Shown here: positions 55,901-64,000 of the stretch, piece after piece
Layout: each line of letters begins with the position of its first letter
Numbering within the stretch: position 1 is the stretch's first letter
NCBI GenBank assembly: GCA_020726505.1
Contig: JAHLEZ010000016.1
Coordinates: 1,302,001 to 1,366,000, forward strand
Reading direction: 5' to 3'
DNA from: Leptodontidium sp. MPI-SDFR-AT-0119
Taxonomy: Eukaryota; Ascomycota; Leotiomycetes; Helotiales; Leptodontidiaceae
Length of the DNA stretch: 64,000 bases
Made by a program: the position numbers and the translations under genes
Notes under the pieces: model-generated
Told to the model about the DNA's origin: nothing
Database searches by the model: none
What the model saw: only the letters and a program-made list of their open reading frames with translations

Positions 55901-58215
55901 CTATTTAATTGGCAAAGTTAAGCGATACTACTACTTATTACGTTGTGCTTATGAAATCGTTATAGAAGAGTACCTTAAGTTAAGTGACGAAGACTGATTA
56001 TAAATAGTAGTAAAAGTAGTAAACGATATAGTTAGACCTAATGGGCTTATTCTTACACTGCTTGTTTTCGGCGTATACCCTAGAATAACAGAGTTAGACC
56101 CCCTAAATCCGTTAGTCGAGTAACGTGCGGCTATAATTAAGAAAGTTATAAAGGAGGTATAGAAAATTTATATTACGCGTAAAGTTAATAATACGTTAAT
56201 TATACGAAACGGCCCTAGAACCACTTATATTCACGGTCTCTACTTTAATAATTAAGTTCTAGTATATCGGGAGGGTAAAGGATAGATAAGACTTTACGAT
56301 TTCTTAGGTATTAAGGGAGAATTATATAAGATTAACATAGGAAATAAGAGAATACGTACGTTCTAATTAACTATAGTTCGTCCTTTTAAGACAGAACCTT
56401 TAATATTAAACGACAAAAAGAAAACTTACTAGAGGATATCTATAAGTAATATCTAAGATCCCCGATTAGAAATACTACTAAAATAACACTAAATTCACCC
56501 CGAATCGCTATTTAAATTCTATTTACAAAACACTTCTTAGATTTACTAATTATTAATAATAATTACAATACTAAAGTGTTTTTAACTAAGAAAGAGACGA
56601 GGGACTAAGAACTATCTACTAAACTTCGCGTTAAAGGGAAGATTATAGTGCTTAGACTACTATTTTAGTAGTCCCGAAGGACGGAATATAAAGTACTTAT
56701 TAAAAAAGGTGTTTTTGTGCCCGTCTATTAGGACGACCTTAGGGTAAGAGGCCACTATATCTTTAAGTCAAGAATAGTAGACGAGGTTAAAGGCAAGGAG
56801 ACGTTAGCCCTATATAAGAAGTCAAGACTAGTAATTTAATACTTTAATAATAAAGGCAAAAGAGAGATTTTGACTTAGTCTCTAACAATTCAATAATCTA
56901 GTTAGCGGTTACTTATATTTTTAGCTATTGCCGTCAAGCACTTAAATCGCCTCCGAAACTAGTCCGAATCTTATTTAGCTATTAGGGATATTACTTAAGC
57001 TTACGTCTAAGCAAAGATAAGGCTTCTCCGAGACATATTTGTATAACTACTAGAAGAGATCGCAGGAGATTTCCCTCTTAGCACGATATTTATAGTAGTA
57101 CTATTGTTATACAGTATACTTAAATCTAGGAACTATTAGTTTAATATATATTATAAATATTATATAAAGAACTTATAAATGGAGACATTAACGTACGACT
57201 TATACTTACTAATTAGTACTAAGGAAAACTATAACTTTAGTGTCGTGAGAATACAGATAGACGACACGTTAATTCTAGGAAATGAGGACTTCTTAATAAG
57301 AGAGTAAGATAAGATTACTAAGGCCGGTTTTTTAACGAAGCTAATACAAGTATTACTCCTTACTAAAACTATTACGTTTAATAAGTATACTATCTTTATA
57401 GACGGGGATAGCCTCTATATGTCTTAGAAGGGTTAAGGAGTAAGGTTAGAGTTAGTTAACGCAGGAAAAGAGGACTATAAGAAGGCTTATAAAGAGTAAC
57501 AAGCTTGTGCGGCTTACTTTATTACTATTTATTAGCCGAAAGTAATATTTGATCTCTTAGTCGTAACGTAATATTAGGATCTAACGAAAGACGACGTTAA
57601 GGCCTTAAACTTACGTCTTAGATAGTAAATAGACAACTTAAAGAGGGGACTCTAATACGTTCTAGTTAACTTACGGTCCGCGAAGGTTTACGTTTTTATA
57701 AACGGTTCTTTTATTAATAATAAAGACTTAAGTTTATAAATAAGTTTCGTATTAATAATCGGTGCCGAAACGGTAGGGGATACGCAATTTACTTTAATTA
57801 ATAATATCGTGTATATTAGCTTAATAAAATACAAAAGAGTAACTCATACAGTACTCGCATCAGAGTTATATACTATAGTAGCTAGTATCGATATATTAAT
57901 CTCCCTTAGTACGACTATTAATATAGTAACTGACAAGCTTGGCATCTCACGTCTTCTTACTATTATTTACACGGATTCTTTGTCCCTTTATGAGTATATT
58001 ATTAAGCTTAGTATAACGAAAGAGAAGCGCTTAATAATCGATATTATGGCTATTCGTTAATTATACGAGCGTAGAGAGCTAACGGAGGTTCAATAGATTA
58101 ATAGCGCTAATAATCTTACTGACGCTATAACGAAGAGTACTCCGAATAAGGCTCTTCGGGACTTTATTAACACTAATATCTTTATTATTAAAATAGAGGG
58201 TTAGGTTTAACGGTC
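52992..58215 (+). pseudogene. copia-2 gag-pol relic
   Basis: A gag-like start at ATG 52992 reads MADTSAELELTPEIFNNIVI. Integrase core: YNTNFNSEEFQSTLRFISST then AHYLIGKVKRYYYLLRCAYE (about 55812-55960), matching the fungal copia NF-S-EF...HSIGxVERYHAPLRRAYE signature. Reverse transcriptase begins near 56600 and includes LNRLRN*SESYLAIRDIT*AYV (about 56940-57010). RNase H: KVYVFINGSFINNKDLS (about 57684-57735), YKRVTHTVLASELYTIVASI (about 57830-57890), and IIDIMAIR (58035-58060), ending INSANNLTDAITKS (about 58100-58140). The order proves copia type. It is inactivated by RIP. Confidence 0.85.
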
Positions 58216-58699
58216 AACTAGAGTTAATTCGGACTAGTAACGGAGGGGTTTTATATACTCGCTGATTTTTTTATATTTCCTTATAACTTTCATTTCGTTA
58301 ATTTATTACTTGTGATTATTTTTATATTTAATTTATTTACGAAGTCAAAAACACACTTAATTTGATTTTAAATACCTTTTAATTTAAAGTACTAACGGGC
58401 GGCCTTGCGACGACACTCTAATAGGGACTAATTACTAGTTTTACTATAGGAGGCTACTCCCGTATAGTAGTATAAAGAAAGTGCCGCCACGAAGAACTTA
58501 CTACGAAGCTAATCCGAAACAGGGCCGAATCCCTTACGTATATATATCGGGGAGAGGTTCTTCCTCCTCCCCCTCCTCCCCCGCGCTATAGCGGCGACTT
58601 TAGTAGAGACGCTTAGTAAGAGTATCGTCTTTACCGCCGTTCTCCTTACCACGCTTAGTAGCGGCAGAGGAGGCGACGGTAAGGAGTTAGTTCAAGACT

Positions 58700-59280
58700 A
58701 ATACTGTCTCTTATAGTACAAAAGTTGTTAGTACTTAAGAGCCTTAATATTAAAAAGGGATAAGGGGTTTAACTTATTACTTGCGAGCTAACTAAGTTAG
58801 TGATTTCTTGGCGTATAACGCGCGTTTCTTTTAGTAACGTTAACGATAACTCCCTAGTAGTCTTTAGTGCGCTAGTAGCGGCGACTAATAATGCCGAATT
58901 AATTAATTTAGTAGTAGTAATAATAACTTCTTTATCTTTTACCTCGAGGGCAGTAACTAGATAAAGGTATTCTTCGGCAATAAATTACGAAATTTATTAT
59001 ATGTTAGTAACCGTATATCCGGAGTACTTTCGGCGAGAATTCGGATACAATTTAGAATAAAGAAAAGAAATAAGAATACTTATTAAGTTATACTAAGACT
59101 TCTTTTTTATATAATATACGCATTTCTTGTTCTTAGGATTATTAAAGGCACATTCGTAGGATAAGTTCTTTACGAGGAAACAAACGCACTGAATATAGTA
59201 TTTGCGATATGCGAGGTCGAGCGCTCTTATGAGTATTAGTGTAAGTACTGTTTTTAGTTAATATACTGTTTCCCTACTAA
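58700..59280 (-). pseudogene. Antisense ORF with Cys-rich motif in the 3' region of copia-2
   Basis: The minus strand can be read with few stops: ALDLAYRKYYIQCVCFLVKN (about 59165-59225), YECAFNNPKNKKC (about 59120-59160), then after two close stops FIAEEYLYLVTALEVKDKEV and IITTTKLINSALLVAATSAL (about 58870-58985), and ELSLTLLKETRVIRQEI (about 58805-58855). The spaced cysteines (C-x-C...C...C with two likely mutated to Tyr) suggest a small zinc-binding or Gag-like protein. It lies between pol and the 3' LTR and points against pol. The family is not recognised. Confidence 0.5.
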
Positions 59281-59694
59281 ACTATCTCCGAAGAGTATAT
59301 TTACTTTTAAGTTGTCTATTTAATTTAATATAGTCTTCTTAGAAATGTTAGTTTTTGAACTATATTAAACGAATTCAAGAGATCGGAAAGTAATATACGT
59401 ATAATAGTTATATATATATTAGCTAAAAGAGACTCCAAAACTTTAAGGGAAAGCGATATATATATATCTATTACGTTACACAATATTAGGGGTTCTTATT
59501 ATTACTAGTTCTCGCTTAGCCTCGCTACTACGTATTGTTAGATTCAGACCCCTTTCGGGACACTTTCGGGCCGGGCGTAAACGTTATTAGATACTCTGTT
59601 ATTTTCTTTTGTTTATTATTGTTGTTTCTTATATTACTAGTTATTTACTTCTACACTATATTAAAAATAGTCTTTCTAAAAGAAGTTTTACTTG

Positions 59695-59946
59695 TATTAG
59701 TCCACAGGTCCTTATATAAGTATACTTCGGTCCGGAAAAGGGGGTGCGAGTTAAAGTCAGGGTCAGAGCTTAGCCGGACTAGTTTCGGTGGAGATTCGGT
59801 GGGGTTTCGTATATAGTCTAACTCTCCTCGCACTCTCTTAGAAAATATATAGATTTTGAACTATATATTTATTACTCTGTCGCCATACTCGCATTAGAAT
59901 ATATTCACACATGCGACGTAGTACATGAACCGGTACTACACCGACA
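59695..59946 (+). repeat. copia-2 3' LTR (252 bp)
   Basis: Aligns with 52416-52670. Begins TATTAGTCCACAGGTCCTTA, with RIP-type changes at the first bases. Confidence 0.92.
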
Positions 59947-59951
59947 ATTAA
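59947..59951. repeat. Target site duplication ATTAA, right copy
   Basis: Same as 52411-52415. Confidence 0.9.
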
Positions 59952-60046
59952 GAAAATATAAGGGCGGCTTGGAAATCGTTGAATTTCTCTAAGGTAAATT
60001 AATTTATTACTTACTTTTAATATAATTTTATAACTACGCTAGTTAT

Positions 60047-60208
60047 TGTCACATTTTGACTATTTGCATGCCTCACTCTTCTAAAGGCAGAGTGAGAGTA
60101 GGTTTATATACATGAGGGAAAGCTTCGAGAGCTTTCCATGTGTTAACAAATCAAGGCTTCTAGAGCCTTCGGCATCCACGTGATTCTTGGATCACATGAT
60201 TTCCAACA
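60047..60208. mobile_element. Solo LTR or small LTR-like insert (162 bp), unmutated
   Basis: Starts TGTCACATTTTGACTATTTG and ends GATTTCCAACA, flanked by GTTAT at 60042-60046 and 60209-60213. Balanced composition inside very AT-rich surroundings; includes short stems such as GAAAGCTTCGAGAGCTTTC. Unrelated to the other LTRs here. Confidence 0.75.
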
Positions 60209-60213
60209 GTTAT

Positions 60214-61604
60214 TACAAATATAGTTAAACTATTTCAAAGAGTATATTTAAAGAGCTTAATTTAATAACTAAACTCCGTCATTTTTATTAATATAAATTA
60301 AAAACTCGTTTTAAGACACAATTTTAAAATATCGCCGGATTTTAATATTCTTAAAGCTAAGGAAGCTAAGTAGTAGGTGTGTTTTTTCTTAAATATAACT
60401 AATAGAAAGTTAGAAAAACTCCTTAACAATCGAATTTTTCCGAATTTTGCGTATTTATTTATATAAATTTAATCGCGTATAGGAATTCTTTTTATAATTA
60501 CGTTATACTAAGTAATAATCGAAAAAGTCCCTTTCTTTTTCGTTTATTACTTTTTAATATAAGCTAATATTATTGTCTTTATTAAACGTTGCGATTTTTA
60601 TTTAATTAAGTAGTAATATAAATTATAACGTATTTAATTAAACGTCGTAAATACTAAGAATAAATATTTAAATATCTTAAAAATTCTAATACTAAGAAAG
60701 TCTTTAGTAAATACCGGACTTATAGAGTAAGATATAAAGTAACTTAGTTTGTTTTTAATTTATATATCTTTAAGAAAATTAATTATCTTAATAAGATATC
60801 TTAAATTAGATTTATTATTAATTAAATAACTAATATTATATTTAAGAAGTTATTTAAGGCTTTATATTAAGTTTATAATAATTTTTATAATTTTTTAAAT
60901 GTCTCTTTTTTTCGTTTTTATAAAGTTATATCTTATTTAATAAAAATAAATTTAATAAGCTCATAATATTTAAATATACTTGCTTTTTGTTTTTATTCGC
61001 TTGTCTATTAGATAATAAGGGATCTTATAATATCCTTAAGTTTATTCTTATATATCGACAGCCTAATATATTTTATAGGGTTATTAGCTTTATATAAGAT
61101 TATAGTACCGCTTATAAGTATTACTAATGTAATTAATATAGAATAGACTATTTTAGTAAAATAAGAAACGGAATTTTTATAAAGACTTTAATATTTTATA
61201 AAAATATAAAGGGTTTTTTTTAAATCATATTTCATAATATATTATAAAACAACTTATATAACTATTATTATTAGCGAATATTAGCACTTTTTTTTATAAG
61301 AATACTTAAAATATTATTAAATCTACAAATACTAATCTCTAGCCTCTTAGCTACTAATAAGCTAAGGCTTTTATATTAGCACAAACTCTTAAAATCTACT
61401 TTTATTATTAGTACTAAATAAAAGCGTTAATCTTATAAATTCGAAGTATTATAGTTGTTAATTAAAGTTTTCGAGCCTTAATTTGCTAGGCATACTAGCG
61501 TAGTTGAGCGCGTATATTACTAGTAATTAGTAGTATAAAATAAATTAATATAAAATAATTATATTAAGCTTTTACTTATTAACTTAACCTAAGTAGCCTT
61601 TAAA
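60214..61604. other. AT-rich RIP-like block without recognisable gene
   Basis: Very AT-rich with stops in all frames on both strands. No LTR, TIR or domain motif was recognised. Confidence 0.5.
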
Positions 61605-61609
61605 TACAT

Positions 61610-62022
61610 TGTAACGTTCCTGGGTTCTGACTAATACGCGGCGTACAGGTCCGTCGGTTAGTATTAACTAAGAAGCAAAGTCACAAGAAAGTTAGTTCTT
61701 AATAAAAATTAAGAGACGTTATAAATAATAATTAAACTATTATATAAATTTAAGCACGAAGCTTTATTAACTAGGAAACTCCTTGTTTATATAAAACTTT
61801 ATTTAGTTAAGAGATCCCTTAGATCCCTCGATTTCCTAGATCCTTAGATCCCTAAATTCCCTCGCTTTCTAGGGGCTCCTAAGATCCCGGGATCCCCCCA
61901 CGTGACTTCCCATCCTCTAAGCTAGCCTAAAAGGTGGCCTTATTAACCTGTCTTAGCTTCTTTATACGGTAGGGACGCCGAGCCTTAGGGCCAAGACACA
62001 CGTGATTCCCTAAATCGTGACA
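61610..62022. mobile_element. Probable solo LTR (413 bp)
   Basis: Starts TGTAACGTTCCTGGGTTCTG and ends AAATCGTGACA. The flanks are TACAT (61605-61609) and CACAT (62023-62027), identical but for one C/T change that RIP could cause. Inside is a run of TAGATCCCTxxATTCC-like units (about 61805-61880). Confidence 0.5.
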
Positions 62023-62027
62023 CACAT

Positions 62028-63629
62028 CTTAATATCTTATTTTCTTAGTATTTCCCAAAATTATTACTTACGAGCTTAAAGGCACGGGTTTATACGTTAT
62101 AAGGCATTTTATAGTTAAATAAAAAATAATAATTCTTACACAAAATAATAATTTAAAACATCTAATTAATAAAAAAATAAATATACTTCTTCTTTATTAT
62201 ATATTTTAATAATAAAGCAAAACGATTAAGCGTTCGTTAGCGTAAACTCGCCTACTTTGTATTTTCTAAGCCTAAACGTGCCTCGCGAAACCGCGTGTAA
62301 ACTACAAACCCGTGCCTCTAAGCTCGTTAATAATTAATTACTTAATTCTTAAGTTATTAATTATAAGTGACGTACAAAAAGCGGACCCACTGTCTGTAAA
62401 CTGCGTATTTGGTTATATAACCTCTTTACTCCAACGCCACGTGATATATGTACAATAATAAGTATATATGAAAAGCTAGTAGTTTATATTATTTTTAGTA
62501 TTAGTTTCCTTAGTGAGTTCTTTAGTAATTAAAAGGAATCTATTAAAATCTTTTAAATGAAAACGCAATATCTTTTTTATTAAAGTCGACGGATAGCTAA
62601 AGTCCAAGTATATTTATTAAAAGCGTAAAGTATATAAATTATACTAGCTAATATTCTAATTTGTTACATAATATCTTAAATAATAAGAGCTTAATAGTGT
62701 AATAGCACGGATTTCCGTAAGCGAGCAATACCGGGATCAGGTGATAATACTCTCTATTAACGCGAATATCAAAGTGAAGAGCTCTTTCCCCGAGGGTAGG
62801 TTACTCTCCTTATATCTTCAATATCGTCTAGACTATTCCTAATTAGGCTTAATTACATGACTTGCAAGCTGCGTACGCATTGCGTATACCTGACGTATTA
62901 GCGCTACATAGCCTTACTTAGTCGAATACTAAGTGGGTATATAGGATATTATTATTCGTTTCTCTAAACTACGATATATAAACTAATGGCCCGAGCCGAC
63001 TTGTAAGTAAATAATTTTAGGCTTAACTTATAAATAAAGTCTATATATATATAGTTTGTAAAGACTTATTAGTAGAATATCTAATATAAATAATAATAAG
63101 TAAGAGGGACTACTTTAATAATTAGAATTACTCTTAAGCTCTTTAGCTCCTTTATTAAAAGGCTCTTTATAAGTCTCTCTTTATTAATCTAATTAACGTA
63201 TCTTATTAATATAATAATAGTCTTAACGTAAAATTAATCTTTTATATTAATAAGAAGATTATATAGCGGACTAATAGTCTCGTAATATTATTTGTAATAT
63301 TAATCGAGCTTTTTCGCCTGCTTAAGAACTACTTCGAAGATGAACTCGAGGACATTATTATTCTAGTAATAATTAGCGTTATAAAGATATAACTAAAGCT
63401 AAGTAGAATAATATAAGCTAATAGGCGTATACCGCTTTCTTATAAAATACTATAATGTATATACCTTCACGGACAGGTGTTAAGATATTAACTAGATCTA
63501 AGGCTGTGATCTTAAGGGTTTTTAGATTTAGTAAAAATTTAATAAAGTCTTCTACTAGCTTTGGCGTGTTTTCTACTCAAGTTAATACGTTTGTAGAGAG
63601 TAACTAGTCCCCTAGAATAAGTTAATAAA
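62028..63629. other. AT-rich RIP-like block without recognisable gene
   Basis: Mostly AT-rich and stop-filled. Small GC-richer islands occur at 62370-62450 and 62700-62960 and may be LTR or promoter relics of further elements, but no boundaries or domains could be set. Confidence 0.45.
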
Positions 63630-63815
63630 GTGCCTTGCGCTTCTCTGCAACAATTTCTTGCCCTTTCTTATACTTGGGGTGCTCCACTGCCTGTCAGACT
63701 TATTGAGTTAGACGGCAAGAGCTTCGCTATCCGGCAGAATCTTTGGAATTGCCTTGCACCAGGCTTAGCAACGATTCCTAAGGCATCGATCAGTATCGAT
63801 ACTAGACGGTATTAG
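63630..63815 (+). pseudogene. HET-domain protein fragment
   Basis: The frame reads FLALSYTWGAPLPVRLIELD followed by GKSFAIRQNLWNCL, the start of a HET (heterokaryon incompatibility) domain: A-L-S-Y-x-W-G, a beta strand with L-x-G-K, and the NL-x-x-x-L helix. After IPKASISIDTRRY it meets a stop where relatives have the W-I-D-A-L-C-I-N-Q motif, then low-complexity ATCGATAC repeats. There is no upstream start. Readable pieces (DPDFTSYRWKRINRIGSL, about 63908-63960) continue in another frame near the window end. HET proteins trigger cell death in non-self recognition; this copy looks broken. The window ends before the rest. Confidence 0.6.
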
Positions 63816-64000
63816 TCAGGTATTACAAATATCGATACGTCTCGATAAGGAATCGATTCCTACTTCGTATCAAGGGCAATAATCTAAACTTTTTCGTCTG
63901 TGCTACATGACCCAGATTTTACCAGTTACAGATGGAAAAGAATAAATCGGATTGGCTCATTGGTTGATGTCCCTTGTAAAGTGGAATATTCTAGTACTCC
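63816..64000. other. Window end, probable continuation of the HET fragment
   Basis: A short ATCGATAC-containing repeat (63786-63862) is followed by ordinary DNA with a readable but unassigned frame up to the edge. Confidence 0.35.

Larger units (their letters stand above)
52416..59946 (+). mobile_element. Ty1/copia LTR retrotransposon (copia-2), RIP-degraded, 7.5 kb
   Basis: LTRs 52416-52670 and 59695-59946 (about 253 bp, TGTTGGTCCAC...CCGACA) with ATTAA target duplications on both sides. The internal pol region has integrase, reverse transcriptase and RNase H in copia order. It is much longer than copia-1 because about 1.5 kb lies between the end of pol and the 3' LTR; that part holds an antisense reading frame. 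Stops are at Gln/Trp positions throughout. Confidence 0.93.

Noticed and set aside
1..64000. tRNA or rRNA genes
   Set aside because: No B-box-like GGTTCGANTCC with a matching cloverleaf and no rRNA core sequence was noticed by eye; a tRNAscan run would be decisive.

Overview
The window is from a filamentous ascomycete (Pezizomycotina). The evidence is short spliceosomal introns (38-75 bp, GT..AG with CTAA/CTGA-type branch sites), fungal-only gene families (STAND/NACHT receptors with HeLo-like N-termini, HET, GPI-anchored cysteine-containing wall proteins, fungal F-box proteins), and alternation between ordinary-composition gene islands and very AT-rich blocks. The AT-rich blocks carry the mark of repeat-induced point mutation (RIP): CpA/TpG turned into TpA, Gln and Trp codons turned into stops, and reverse transcriptase Asp-Asp turned into Asn-Asn. 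It looks like a transposon-rich accessory region, with few intact genes between degraded transposons.

Layout. 172-3853: RIP-degraded Tc1/mariner-type element. 4130-5880: amidase pseudogene. 6180-7646: F-box pseudogene (minus). 8090-13975: HeLo-like (STAND N-terminal) ORF split by a Ty1/copia element (8539-13726, 5-bp target duplication GCAGG). 14243-16548: unknown ORF split by a Fot1/pogo element (14498-16303). 17354-18139: intact three-exon GPI-anchored secreted protein. 18772-25916: RIP-ruined Ty3/gypsy element with a small TIR element nested inside. 25920-27290: relic whose tail resembles fungal FluG/DUF3435 proteins. 28506-32078: intact five-exon gene (1118 aa) with HeLo-like N-terminus and C-terminal membrane pair. 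32778-36971: two solo LTRs of one family and a mildly mutated Tc1 element. 37198-38184: SET-domain pseudogene. 38900-40000: several minisatellites. 40874-42990: intact three-exon membrane protein (673 aa). 43680-45500: AT-rich block with a 180-bp tandem repeat. 45756-46927: three-exon fungal membrane protein (minus) with a frame-broken N-terminal extension. 48226-51542: intact two-exon NACHT receptor (1087 aa). 52190-59946: octamer microsatellite followed by a second copia element with target duplication ATTAA and an antisense ORF. 60047-62022: two solo LTRs in AT-rich DNA. 63630 onward: HET-domain fragment running toward the window edge.

Functionally the surviving genes point to self/non-self or cell-surface surveillance: one intact NACHT receptor, one intact and one broken protein with HeLo-like N-termini, a HET fragment, and three further membrane or surface proteins. 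Grouping them as one system is inference; the sequence shows only that they share an island. Exon boundaries were worked out by hand from reading-frame continuity and splice motifs. Family names are recognised from memory, with no database search.
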